Assembly: GCF_014117265.1 (NCBI RefSeq)
Contig: NZ_CP059833.1
Location: 2,263,069-2,327,068, forward strand
From: Corynebacterium hindlerae
GTDB lineage: Bacteria; Actinomycetota; Actinomycetes; Mycobacteriales; Mycobacteriaceae
Length of the DNA stretch: 64,000 nt
Direction of reading: 5' to 3'
In this document: in pieces, positions 46,180-55,024 of the stretch
Layout of the letters: every line of letters begins with the position of its first letter
How positions within the stretch are numbered: the first letter of the stretch is position 1
Position numbers and translations under genes: made by a program
Notes under the pieces: generated by a model
Database searches by the model: none
What the model was told of the DNA's origin: nothing
What the model saw: the letters and a program-made list of their open reading frames with translations, nothing else

Positions 46180-47226
46180 ATGTCTCACAACTTTTCCGCA
46201 GCTGACCGTTCCGCAGCTATAGCTGTTACCGCTTTCCCAGCGTTCATCCTCGTGGGCACTGTGATCGCCTTCCTTTATCCTGCGCCGTTCTTGCCTGCAG
46301 CCGCGTACATTACCCAGTTCCTCATGATCATCATGTTTGGTATGGGACTGACTCTCACCATCCCCGACTTCCAAGAAATCGCGCGCCGACCACTGCCCAT
46401 CCTGATCGGAGTGATCGCTCAGTTCGTGATTATGCCCCTGGCGGCGATTGTCGTCGCTAAGCTGCTGGGCCTGAATGCTGCACTTGCCGTGGGCCTACTC
46501 ATGCTCGGCTCTGTCCCCGGCGGAACCTCCTCCAACGTCATCACCTTCCTAGCCAAAGGAGATGTGGCGCTGTCCGTGGCAATGACTTCGGTTTCCACGC
46601 TGGTTTCACCGATCGTGACGCCGATGCTGATGCTGGTGCTCGCAGGCGCGGAAACCGACGTTAATGCCCGGGCGATGGCGATCTCCCTGGTGCAGACGGT
46701 GCTGTTGCCGGTGATCGGTGGTCTGGTGCTGCGTTACTTGCTTGACCGGTGGATCGGGCTCATTTCCCCAGTGCTGCCATGGATTTCCATCCTGGGTATC
46801 GGCGGCGTGGTGTTCCCGACCGTGGCGAAGAACGGCGCCAACCTGGCCAAGGTGGGGCTGCTGGTGTTCCTGGCTGTTTTGCTGCACAATGCGCTCGGGT
46901 ACCTGCTCGGATACCTGGCGGGCAAGGCGCTGAAGATGCCGGAATCCTACAACCGAACCATGGCTGTAGAAATCGGAACCCAATCCGCTGGCCTATCCTC
47001 CGGCATGGCCGCGAAATTCTTTAGTCCCGAAGCTGCACTGCCGGGCGCCGTCGCGGCGGTTCTGCATAACGTCACCGGGGCAGTGTTCTCGGCAGTAGCC
47101 CGACGATTCCCTACCGAAAATGATCTGGCGCGCCAGCGCCAACGCAGCGAGCGCAAACTCAGCAACGAATTGATTGCTACTCCGGCAGGATCTGTCCACC
47201 ATCCACCACAAGCCCGTGGCCATTAA
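46180..47226 (+). CDS. BASS-family sodium symporter (bile acid/pantothenate type)
   Basis: A 348-aa membrane protein with about ten helices. It has the BASS segments LLMLGSVPGGTSSNVITFLA and EIGTQSAGLSSGMAAKFF, which form the crossed discontinuous helices and sodium sites. Bacterial relatives carry pantoate, organic acids or other anions. The substrate here is unknown. The start at 46180 is chosen from family length. Its last 50 bases overlap the end of the convergent SDR gene. Confidence 0.85.
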   Translation: MSHNFSAADRSAAIAVTAFPAFILVGTVIAFLYPAPFLPAAAYITQFLMIIMFGMGLTLTIPDFQEIARRPLPILIGVIAQFVIMPLAAIVVAKLLGLNAALAVGLLMLGSVPGGTSSNVITFLAKGDVALSVAMTSVSTLVSPIVTPMLMLVLAGAETDVNARAMAISLVQTVLLPVIGGLVLRYLLDRWIGLISPVLPWISILGIGGVVFPTVAKNGANLAKVGLLVFLAVLLHNALGYLLGYLAGKALKMPESYNRTMAVEIGTQSAGLSSGMAAKFFSPEAALPGAVAAVLHNVTGAVFSAVARRFPTENDLARQRQRSERKLSNELIATPAGSVHHPPQARGH

Positions 47227-47926
47227 TAAAGCGGGCGGCATCGGAAGCCAAAAACGCCACCGCGTAGCCAATGTCCGACGGTCGGCCGAGCTCGCCGCTC
47301 GGTACCGCCGCGGACATAGTCTTTAGGTAATCCTCGGACAAGTCCTCGAGGCCGCCGGTCAAAATATTCCCAGGTAACACAGCATTGACCGTGATACCGT
47401 GTGGCGCCAGCTCAACCGCCGCGGTGCGCACGTAGCCCATCTGGGCGGCCTTCGTGGCACCATAGTGTGCCCAGCCCGGGTAGCCAGTCATGTTTCCGGT
47501 AATGGAGCTGGTAGCAATGATGCGACCTGCAGTGGACCTCTTCAGCTCAGGAAGCGCAGCCTTCACGCAATTAGCCAGGCCACCGACGTTGATTCGGGTG
47601 ATCTGCTCCAGGACGTCGGCATCAATAGTGTCGAGATTTGCCTGTGGGAAAACCCCAGCGTTAGCTGCCAGGATATCCAGCTGACCGAAGTGCTCTACAG
47701 TGGTGTTCACGGCGCTGGAACAGGATTCGACGTCAGTCACATCGCATGGGATAGCCAAGGCATCCGGGAGGTTCTCGGGCAGGGAATCGAGGTGGGCGTC
47801 GGGAAGCGCTGCGACGGCGACGCGGGCGCCAGACTCCGTAAGAGCGCGCGCGATCCCCAAACCAATGCCGGTAGAGCCACCCGTGACCAGTGCAACGCGA
47901 GACGATAGCTCAAAAGGATGGGACAT
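47177..47926 (-). CDS. short-chain dehydrogenase/reductase (SDR)
   Basis: A 249-aa classical SDR. NAD(P)-binding TGGSTGIGLG near residue 14, NAG motif (ANAGVF), catalytic Ser in TSSITG and YGATK. The proteins most like this are FabG-type or sugar/alcohol dehydrogenases, and the substrate is open. The start at 47926 (MSHPFELSSR) gives normal length. The 3' end overlaps the BASS gene. The MFS gene lies upstream in the same direction (36 bp gap). Confidence 0.85.
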   Translation of the reverse strand: MSHPFELSSRVALVTGGSTGIGLGIARALTESGARVAVAALPDAHLDSLPENLPDALAIPCDVTDVESCSSAVNTTVEHFGQLDILAANAGVFPQANLDTIDADVLEQITRINVGGLANCVKAALPELKRSTAGRIIATSSITGNMTGYPGWAHYGATKAAQMGYVRTAAVELAPHGITVNAVLPGNILTGGLEDLSEDYLKTMSAAVPSGELGRPSDIGYAVAFLASDAARFINGHGLVVDGGQILPE

Positions 47927-47962
47927 GGAAAGCTCCTGAAAAATCGGGAAACCTGTCACCGT

Positions 47963-49186
47963 CTAGTGTATTGGCGCTTGCTTCCCCAGCCAGAGGATTG
48001 CGCCTGACGTCACAGCAAGTAAAACGATAGCGATCGCAGCAACCCCCGGCATGCCGGTGAAGAGCAACATCGGACCGGCCGCCGCACCACCCACAGCACC
48101 AGCGATATTCATAGTTAGATCCGAGGCACCCTGTACTCGGGTCGCCTCCGTCCGTGTCTCTGCGCTTTCCGCCACCAGACCGGAACCTGCCACCAAGGAG
48201 GCGGACCAGCCCAAACCAACGCCCACCAGCGCGACCGTCACCACGGTGTGACTTTCTGGCAATAGGACAAGCGCTCCCGCCGACGCCACCAGGATGAGGA
48301 ACCCAAGCCAGATCACCACGAGCTTGCCCACCTTATCCGCAGCAATACCGAACACCGGCGACAGACCAAACATGCCCGCGATATGCAGGCTGATCGTCAA
48401 ACCGATGATGACCAAGCTTGCCCCGTGGTGGCTGAGATGCAGGGGTGTTACCGCCATGATCCCCACCATCGTCAAATGTGACACTGCGATAGCTAGCATG
48501 CCAATGAGTGCGCCGGTAGGAATTCCGTTCGTGCGCTTCGGACTACCGGTCTCCGGGGTAGTCTCGTGCCGCTCTGGAATGACTACCGCGGGATCCGGGC
48601 GAAGCCCGAAGAACAGGACCACGACACCGACTAGTTGTGCGGCGATGGAAAACAGGAACGGGCCAGCGAACTCGTTCAACCCCACAGCAGCGGCGACTCT
48701 GCCACCTGGGGCGATGAGATTGGGGCCGAGCACTGCTCCGAGAGTCGTTGCCCAAATGACAATCGACAGATTCCGGCTCTTGGTATCTGGGTGCGCGACA
48801 TCCGCCGCCGCGAAACGCGCTTGCAGGTTCGTTGCGGTGGCGGCGCCCAGCAGCACGAACCCCAGCAGCATGATGGGGAAGCTATGTAGCTGGATAGCGA
48901 GGATCGCGAGCGCTGCGCCCACAGTGGCCACAATTAGCCCGACGGACATGGATGCCGCTCGACCAAACCGCAGGACCAAACTCGCGAGTGGAATGGAAAA
49001 CAGCGCAGCACCCACCGTGTTGAGTGTTGCCGACATACCCGTCCAGCCATCGCCACCAATATCGGCGGCGACCAGTGCGCCTACCGAGGTAGCCGCCCCC
49101 ATACCGACGGCGCCTGCAATCTGCGCAATGATGAGCGTAGATAGTGCGCGGATGCGATACGTACGCAGATCAAAAACGTGGCTCAC
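47963..49186 (-). CDS. major facilitator superfamily transporter
   Basis: A 407-aa protein with about 12 helices and MFS-type loops (RFGRAASMSVG after helix 2). No substrate-specific motif recognised. Drug or metabolite efflux is plausible. A small palindrome (49201-49214) lies just before its start. Confidence 0.8.
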   Translation of the reverse strand: MSHVFDLRTYRIRALSTLIIAQIAGAVGMGAATSVGALVAADIGGDGWTGMSATLNTVGAALFSIPLASLVLRFGRAASMSVGLIVATVGAALAILAIQLHSFPIMLLGFVLLGAATATNLQARFAAADVAHPDTKSRNLSIVIWATTLGAVLGPNLIAPGGRVAAAVGLNEFAGPFLFSIAAQLVGVVVLFFGLRPDPAVVIPERHETTPETGSPKRTNGIPTGALIGMLAIAVSHLTMVGIMAVTPLHLSHHGASLVIIGLTISLHIAGMFGLSPVFGIAADKVGKLVVIWLGFLILVASAGALVLLPESHTVVTVALVGVGLGWSASLVAGSGLVAESAETRTEATRVQGASDLTMNIAGAVGGAAAGPMLLFTGMPGVAAIAIVLLAVTSGAILWLGKQAPIH

Positions 49187-49200
49187 TATGCCTCCCGCTA

Positions 49201-49214
49201 CTCACATAAGTGAG
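49201..49214. promoter_or_regulatory. palindrome before the MFS gene
   Basis: CTCAC-ATAA-GTGAG, 15 bp upstream of the MFS start. The arms resemble the half-site of the pfl palindrome (23516-23535). No regulator is encoded nearby. Confidence 0.35.
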
Positions 49215-49313
49215 AGGGATTTTAATTAGTGCTGCTTAAGTGTGCAAAAGGATCGAGGGTCGAGAATGGGGAAAGATGCACTATCGTTTTAGTAGCTGTG
49301 GGGTGGAATACCG

Positions 49314-50549
49314 CTAGTTAAACACCTTGATCAGCTCGGTCACGCAGATGTAGACGAACGCCGCGGAGATCACTCCCATGAAGGTGTTGACCAGCCAACC
49401 GTTGCGCCATTCCTTTGGAGTGTGCTTGGTGTTCAGCAAAATGAGCAGTGTCAAACCCAAGAACGGCATGAAGAACGCCCCCAGCACACCATAGGCGATG
49501 ACCAATGCCGTTGGCTTGCCCAAGAACAGTAGCAGCATCGGCGGGAACGTGAGCCACAGCAAGTACCAGCGGTAGTAACGTCCACCGACGTGAATCGCGG
49601 GATCGTCCTTAGGGAGCTGCTTCACATGGCCCACGAAGTCTGCGAACATCAAGGAAACACCGTTCCATACGCCGAGCACGGAAGAAAAGGCTGCGGCCCA
49701 GAACCCGACGAGGAAGACCTTGGCCATGATGGGACCGTAGCGCTCGTCCAGGATGACGGCGAGGTCAAGCAAACCGCGGTCGCCCTTTGCGACGGCTAGG
49801 TTCGCTGAATACAGCAAGTCCGCACCGATCAGAAGCATGGCGGCCACGAAGATACCAGTGACCACGTAAGCGACAGTATTGTCCAAGCGCATGACCCTCA
49901 TCCACGATGGGCCGTGCCAGTTCTTTTCCGTAAACCAGTAACCGTAGGCTGCCAGCGTGATGGTGCCACCCACGCCACCTGCGAGTGAGAGAACGTACAC
50001 GAAGGACCCGTCCGGAATCGTGGGAACGAGGCCAGAGGCGATCTCTCCAATATTTCGCAGGGACAGTGTGGCGATACCGCAAACCGTGAGGAACATGATG
50101 CCGACTAGAACGGCGATCACCTTCTCAAAAGTGCGATATTTCCCCAACCAGGTAAAAGCGAAACCAAGCAGTGCGGTGAGCACCGCCCACATCTCCAATG
50201 GTGTACCAGGGAACAGCGCTTTCAGTGGCATAGCGGAAGCGCTCATGGCGGCGGCGCCATAGACAAAGCCCCAGATCACGATGTAAGGGACGAAATACCA
50301 GGAGGTCCACTTTCCGAGCTCACGCCAACCGTGGAACATGGTATTGCCAGTAGCAAGGGTATAGCGTCCCACGCCCTCCACGAGCACGATCTTCATAACT
50401 GAGCCGGCGATGCACGCCCACAACAGGGCATAGCCGTACTTTTGTCCAGCGATCAAGGTGGCTACTAGATCGCCGGAACCGACGCCGGTGGCAGCGGCCA
50501 CAAGGCCAGGGCCAATGATTGACCATTTTCTAACTTCAGGTTGTGTCAT
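49314..50549 (-). CDS. Nramp-related transporter without the DPGN metal motif
   Basis: A 411-aa membrane protein with about 11 helices, clearly Nramp-like in fold. Helix 1 reads GPGLVAAATGVGSGDLVAT, where classical Nramp has DPGN, and the helix-6 region reads AAYGYWF instead of MPH. The residues that bind Mn2+ or Fe2+ in MntH are therefore changed. Non-canonical Nramp relatives carry Mg2+, Al3+ or perhaps organic substrates. A start at 50558 exists, but 50549 is more likely. It is divergent from the riboswitch-led unit, and the McbR-type site lies just upstream. Confidence 0.75.
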   Translation of the reverse strand: MTQPEVRKWSIIGPGLVAAATGVGSGDLVATLIAGQKYGYALLWACIAGSVMKIVLVEGVGRYTLATGNTMFHGWRELGKWTSWYFVPYIVIWGFVYGAAAMSASAMPLKALFPGTPLEMWAVLTALLGFAFTWLGKYRTFEKVIAVLVGIMFLTVCGIATLSLRNIGEIASGLVPTIPDGSFVYVLSLAGGVGGTITLAAYGYWFTEKNWHGPSWMRVMRLDNTVAYVVTGIFVAAMLLIGADLLYSANLAVAKGDRGLLDLAVILDERYGPIMAKVFLVGFWAAAFSSVLGVWNGVSLMFADFVGHVKQLPKDDPAIHVGGRYYRWYLLWLTFPPMLLLFLGKPTALVIAYGVLGAFFMPFLGLTLLILLNTKHTPKEWRNGWLVNTFMGVISAAFVYICVTELIKVFN

Positions 50550-50600
50550 AGCACACACTATAAGTTACTGCAGAGGCTGACGTGGGCTTTTTGAAATCAA

Positions 50601-50616
50601 TAGACAGCTTAGTCTG
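50601..50616. promoter_or_regulatory. McbR-like operator
   Basis: TAGAC-AGCTTA-GTCTG differs at one position from TAGAC-N6-GTCTA, the site of McbR, the S-adenosylhomocysteine-responsive repressor of sulfur metabolism in C. glutamicum. It sits between the divergent Nramp-like gene and the riboswitch. Confidence 0.6.
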
Positions 50617-50638
50617 TTGTCTGGTAGGCTCCAGGGCA

Positions 50639-50749
50639 CGATCCTGAAGCTCGGCCCACAATCCCCTTGAATTGGCCGACTGGCAACCGCATATCGCATG
50701 ACGGTGCCCACAAGGGAAGATCGGCCCGCGATGTCACCTTCATCGTGGG
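50639..50749 (+). ncRNA. SAM riboswitch-like leader (SAM-IV or SAM-I/IV variant)
   Basis: The layout fits the S-box/SAM-IV family. P1 is CGATC/GATCG (50639-50643, 50719-50723). P2 is TCGGCC/GGCCGA (50651-50656, 50674-50679). The core has GGCAACC (50682-50688) and GGTGCC (50703-50708), enclosing P3 (ACCG/CGGT). The P2 loop CCCTTG (50664-50669) pairs exactly with CAAGGG (50711-50716), giving the pseudoknot. A 9-bp hairpin (CCCGCGATG/CATCGTGGG, 50725-50749) follows P1, as P5 does in SAM-IV. It ends 30 bases before the 120-aa gene. Regulation by SAM is inferred from family knowledge. Confidence 0.65.
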
Positions 50750-50779
50750 AAGTGCGATTTTGGAAACGAGGCCATTGTT

Positions 50780-51142
50780 ATGACCGCATCATATGCCCCC
50801 GGATTTGAGGTAGATCCGCTCCGTATCAAACTGTCCCGAAACTCGGGAGACTTCTTAGATGCCAGCCTTGTGCGTCGTGAAGGCAGTGCCTTCTTGCTCG
50901 CTATCGACGGTCGCGACCCGGTCTGGGCCTGGGTGCACGACCCGGAGTTGGTGGGCAATCTCTTTGAGTGGTTCGCCGACTGGGGGATAGCCCGCTATGA
51001 CCATCAATACGGGTTGCTCAAAGTGTGGGCGGGAGGTTTCTTCGCTATCGTGCATCCGCTTGTTGCCGCGCCGGGCCAAGAAGCTAGGGTAGGGGAGCTA
51101 CTGAGCGACGTCATGCGGCGCAGTGTGGGGCAGCTCGGTTAG
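50780..51142 (+). CDS. 120-aa protein of unknown function under the riboswitch
   Basis: A soluble protein with no signal peptide or membrane helix, rich in Trp and aromatic residues in the middle (VWAWVHDPELVGNLFEWFAD, then WAGGFFAIVHPLVA). I do not recognise a family. It is the first gene after the SAM riboswitch-like leader and is followed 105 bp later by the AbgT-type transporter. A role in methionine, SAM or sulfur handling is suggested only by this position. Confidence 0.65.
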   Translation: MTASYAPGFEVDPLRIKLSRNSGDFLDASLVRREGSAFLLAIDGRDPVWAWVHDPELVGNLFEWFADWGIARYDHQYGLLKVWAGGFFAIVHPLVAAPGQEARVGELLSDVMRRSVGQLG

Positions 51143-51247
51143 GAAATGTTTCGGTTCTATTACGATGCATCCGTTCTGGTGTCGAGGTAGCACATTTATG
51201 AATAGTGTTGTGGGTCACATGTAAGCGATGAGATGGGACCCACGGAA

Positions 51248-52861
51248 ATGACGCATACTACCGCGACCTCCAACCGAACCAACCCGCCGCAGCAAACGCG
51301 CTGGGATAAAGCCTTTAACACCATCGAAGTGATAGGAAACAAGCTTCCCGAACCGTTCACGCTGTTCCTCATCCTCTTCCTTATTACTGGTGTGGCCTCC
51401 ACAGTTATGCACTACATGGGGGTCAGTGTCCTCGTTCCCGGAAAAGATGAACTGACCATCAATGGCCTGTTCACCGGGGAAGGAATGACCTGGCTGACCA
51501 CCAACCTGGGCAAGAACTACATCGGATTCCCGCCGCTGCTCACCGTGATGCCCATCCTTCTTGCAGTGGGCGTGGCGGAACGATCCGGCATGCTCAGTGC
51601 CCTCGTGCGCAAGCTGTTTGCTACGGCAAAAAAGTGGACGCTGCCGTACGCGGTGGGCATCGTGGGCGTGTCGGCCTCCATCATGGCTGACTCCGCCTTC
51701 GTGGTGATTCCACCACTGGCCGCCATGGTGTTCAAAGCCGCTGGCCGCCACCCAGTGGCCGGACTGCTCGGCGGATTCGCCGCCGTCGGCGCAGGCTACT
51801 CGACGTCCTTCTTCCCAACCAGCTTGGACGCATTGTTTGCTGGTATTACGAACGCGGTCATGCAGACCCTGCCCGGGACAGCAGCCACCGAAGTGAACCC
51901 GGTGTCCAACTTCTACTTCAACTTCTGCTCGGCGCTGATCCTCGGTCTGCTATCCGGCTTTATCACCGACCGGATCCTGGAGCCTCGCATGGAGAAAATC
52001 GGCGTCCCTACCGAAGAAACTATTAGCACTGAGGACGCCAAAACCCGCGGTGACCGCGATGAAGAGGGCAACGAGCTCTCCCCGCAGCTGAGCACCATCG
52101 AAAACAAGGCGCTCTGGATGTCCTTGTTCGCCTCATTTGTGCTGACCGTCGTGATCATGGCGTCGGTGTTGGTTCCCATCTCGCCGTGGCGTAACGAAAA
52201 CGGCCAGTTCCTGCCGAAATCACCATTGCTTGACTCGATTGTCTTCATCGTCTTCGCCTACTTCATGGTGATGGGCATTGCCTACGGCGCGGTAATCCGC
52301 ACCATCAAGGGCATGCCCGATGTGGTGAAGATGATGGGGCTGGCCATGAAGGACATGATCGAATTCCTGGTCCTTGCCTTCATCCTGGGACAGTTCGTCG
52401 CCCTGTTCTCCTGGACGGGCATCGGCACCTTCACCGCAGTGAAGGGAGCAGCCTTCCTGGAATCCATGCACCTGACCGGCTTCGTTGCCATCTTGGCCTT
52501 CATCATCCTCGCCTCCTGCCTGAACCTGCTGATCATTTCCGGCTCCGCCATGTGGACCCTCATGGCAGCCGTCTTCGTGCCAATGTTTGCGCTGCTCGGC
52601 TACGAGCCAGCCTTCGTCCAGGCAGCCTTCCGCGTCGGCGACTCTGCTACTCAGGTGATGACACCACTGAACCCATACATGATCGTGATCCTGGGCCTGC
52701 TTCGTCGCTATGAACCGCAAGCTGGTCTCGGAACACTCATGTCTCGCCTCGTGCCCTTCGTTGTGCCGTTCTGGATGGCGTGGGTACTGATGCTGTTCGG
52801 CTGGTACGTGCTCGATCTGCCACTTGGCCCAGGTGCCGGAATCTTGATCCCCAACCAGTAA
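51248..52861 (+). CDS. AbgT-family transporter
   Basis: A 537-aa membrane protein of the AbgT (p-aminobenzoyl-glutamate) family. Typical segments are FLILFLITGVASTVMHYMG, the conserved ADSAFVVIPPLAAMVFKAAG, and GYSTSFFPTSLDALFAGITN. Family members import p-aminobenzoyl-glutamate or export folate-like sulfonamides, and several have unknown substrates. The M20 amidohydrolase 21 bp downstream suggests uptake followed by hydrolysis of an N-acyl or peptide-like compound. The start is uncertain: ATG 51233 or 51248. Confidence 0.88.
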   Translation: MTHTTATSNRTNPPQQTRWDKAFNTIEVIGNKLPEPFTLFLILFLITGVASTVMHYMGVSVLVPGKDELTINGLFTGEGMTWLTTNLGKNYIGFPPLLTVMPILLAVGVAERSGMLSALVRKLFATAKKWTLPYAVGIVGVSASIMADSAFVVIPPLAAMVFKAAGRHPVAGLLGGFAAVGAGYSTSFFPTSLDALFAGITNAVMQTLPGTAATEVNPVSNFYFNFCSALILGLLSGFITDRILEPRMEKIGVPTEETISTEDAKTRGDRDEEGNELSPQLSTIENKALWMSLFASFVLTVVIMASVLVPISPWRNENGQFLPKSPLLDSIVFIVFAYFMVMGIAYGAVIRTIKGMPDVVKMMGLAMKDMIEFLVLAFILGQFVALFSWTGIGTFTAVKGAAFLESMHLTGFVAILAFIILASCLNLLIISGSAMWTLMAAVFVPMFALLGYEPAFVQAAFRVGDSATQVMTPLNPYMIVILGLLRRYEPQAGLGTLMSRLVPFVVPFWMAWVLMLFGWYVLDLPLGPGAGILIPNQ

Positions 52862-52882
52862 CAATCACGGATAAGGACGCTC

Positions 52883-54229
52883 ATGACTGACAAGTACACC
52901 CCGTCAACCGCTTACCTCGATCAGATCAACGCCCGCGTCGAAGAAAAGATTGCTACCGCGTCACCCGTTCCTACCGAACTAGGACATTATTCCGGGCAGG
53001 AGGAACTGTGGGACGGCGTCGATAAGGCAGCGCAGCAGTTCCACGAAGAGCTCGTCGAACTCGCCCTGGACCTGCATGCCCATCCAGAAACCGCCTTTGA
53101 GGAATTCCGTTCCGCAGAACAAATCACCAACCTGCTGCGCCGCCACGGTTTCGACGCACGCAAGGGGGTGCATGGCGTGGACACTGCCGTGCGGGCAGAA
53201 TGGGCCAGCCCAGACTTCACATCCGGCGAGCACCCCACCATTGCCGTGATCAGCGAGTACGACGCGCTGCCCGGGATCGGCCACGCCTGCGGACACAACG
53301 TCATCGCAGCCTGTGGGCTCGGCGGATTCCTCGCTGCCACGCAGGTGCTGAAAGACAGTGACGCGCAAGGAAAAGTGGTGTTTCTAGGAACTCCCGCCGA
53401 AGAGGGGCACTCCGGGAAGGAGTATCTCATCCAGGCCGGCGCCTTCGACGGGATCGACGCCGCCGTCATGATCCACCCCTTCACCTACGACATCGGCAGC
53501 CACGTGTGGGTGGGACGTCGCAACCTGGAAGTGACCTTCCACGGCAAGCCCGCCCACGCCTCCTCCGAACCCTTCATGGGACGAAACGCTCTCGACGCGG
53601 CATCGCTGGCTTACCAGGCATTCGGACTGATGCGTCAGCAAATGCCCCCGAGCGATCGCCTGCACGCCATCATCAATGAAGGCGGAGAACGAGCCTCCAT
53701 CATCCCGGAGACCGCCCAGATGAACATTTACGTGCGCTCGCTGTACACGGACACCCTGGTAGACCTTTCCCAACGCGTGGACGACATCATTACCGGTGCA
53801 GCGCTCATGGCCGGGGTGACCGTGACCACGAACTGGGACGTGCACCCGGCGACACTGCCGGTACGTAACAATCACGCATTGGCGGAACGCTGGCGGACAA
53901 CGCAGGCTAGGCGAGGCCGAGACCCCCTGCCCGCCGGGATCATTCCGGAAACCCTAGCGGCCTCCACGGACTTTGGAAACGTCTCCCACCTCATCCCGGG
54001 GATTCACCCGATGGTGAAAATCGCACCGGTGGGGGTGGCGCTGCATACCGGTGATTTTGAACAAGCGGCCGCTTCCGACGCCGCAGCGGAGGGGATCCTG
54101 GATTCGACAATTGGGCTGGGGCAAGTGATCGTGGATGCGATCGTGGACCCGGCGCTGCTGGACGCGGCGCGAGCGGATTTCGCAGCTGCTGGGGAGCCGG
54201 TGCGGTGTAGTGAGCTGTTTAGCACCTAA
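52883..54229 (+). CDS. M20-family amidohydrolase, AbgB-like
   Basis: A 448-aa metallopeptidase-fold amidohydrolase. Metal-site motifs are visible (LHAHPETAFEE, GHACGHN, TPAEEGHSGK, and the Cys-His-type dimer domain FHGKPAHASSEP). Relatives include p-aminobenzoyl-glutamate hydrolase subunits, N-acyl amino acid hydrolases and aminoacylases. Together with the AbgT transporter and the SAM-linked regulation, N-acyl-methionine or a methionine-containing dipeptide is a reasonable guess. AbgT with p-aminobenzoyl-glutamate is the classical alternative. Confidence 0.85.
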   Translation: MTDKYTPSTAYLDQINARVEEKIATASPVPTELGHYSGQEELWDGVDKAAQQFHEELVELALDLHAHPETAFEEFRSAEQITNLLRRHGFDARKGVHGVDTAVRAEWASPDFTSGEHPTIAVISEYDALPGIGHACGHNVIAACGLGGFLAATQVLKDSDAQGKVVFLGTPAEEGHSGKEYLIQAGAFDGIDAAVMIHPFTYDIGSHVWVGRRNLEVTFHGKPAHASSEPFMGRNALDAASLAYQAFGLMRQQMPPSDRLHAIINEGGERASIIPETAQMNIYVRSLYTDTLVDLSQRVDDIITGAALMAGVTVTTNWDVHPATLPVRNNHALAERWRTTQARRGRDPLPAGIIPETLAASTDFGNVSHLIPGIHPMVKIAPVGVALHTGDFEQAAASDAAAEGILDSTIGLGQVIVDAIVDPALLDAARADFAAAGEPVRCSELFST

Positions 54230-54241
54230 GCTTTAGCTGTT

Positions 54242-55024
54242 ATGCCTAAACTTCGCGCCCTCGATTTCCGCTCCGCTCCCTTCGCACCGCGCTACTACGA
54301 TTCCGACCCAGAAGGGCCTGAGACGGGCGCGATTGTGCTGCTCCACGGCACGTTTGGGAGCACCGCCTCCCACTTCGGGCTCGTGTTTCCCGAGTTGGCG
54401 CGCCACCGCCGGGTCATTGGACTGGATTTCCAGCCAGTCCAGGAGGAGCTCACCGTGTCGCAATTGGTGGAGCAAACGCGACAGCTGATTGACGGTCTCG
54501 GGCTACAGCGTCCAGTGATCGTCGGCTATTCCCTGGGCGCAGTGGTAGCGGCGGCCTTTGCGGGTACCCACCCGGAGCTGCTGAGCCAGTTGGTGGTACT
54601 GGCGGGCTGGGCGCGCAGCGATCAGCAGCAACATGCCCGCAACGATATCTGGTTCCGGCTGCGCGAGACCGACGAAGACGCACTCCGCACCTTTACCGTG
54701 CTTTCGGTGTTCGGGCCGGAGTTCATCGCCTCGATGAGCCCACGGCAACTCGAAGCGAGCAGGAAATCACTGGTTTTTAGCGCTTTCGGCGAAGCTCAAA
54801 TGCGACTCAACCGGAGCGTCGATATTAGCGCGCTGCTGCCCAGCATCACCGCGGAGACGTTGGTGCTGTCGTGCACCCAGGACGCGATGGTACCCCCACA
54901 CCATCAACAACAGCTCACCGCCGCGCTTGCCGACGCCCACCTGCGCTATCTCCACGGCGGCCACGGCATCGTCTTTGAAGACCCGGATGCTGTCGTGCGG
55001 GAAATTCTCGAGTTCTTAGCCTGA
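54242..55024 (+). CDS. alpha/beta-hydrolase
   Basis: A 260-aa alpha/beta-hydrolase with oxyanion motif LLHGTFGS, nucleophile Ser in VGYSLGAVV, a catalytic Asp region (SCTQDAMVPP) and His near the end (LHGGHGIVFEDP). Substrate unknown. It starts 12 bp after the M20 gene, so it may belong to the same operon, and its end overlaps the convergent FUSC gene by nine bases. Confidence 0.85.
   Translation: MPKLRALDFRSAPFAPRYYDSDPEGPETGAIVLLHGTFGSTASHFGLVFPELARHRRVIGLDFQPVQEELTVSQLVEQTRQLIDGLGLQRPVIVGYSLGAVVAAAFAGTHPELLSQLVVLAGWARSDQQQHARNDIWFRLRETDEDALRTFTVLSVFGPEFIASMSPRQLEASRKSLVFSAFGEAQMRLNRSVDISALLPSITAETLVLSCTQDAMVPPHHQQQLTAALADAHLRYLHGGHGIVFEDPDAVVREILEFLA

Noticed and set aside
50725..50749. 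Hairpin after the riboswitch core as a simple terminator
   Set aside because: No clear T-run follows. Its position matches the extra 3' hairpin of SAM-IV RNAs better.
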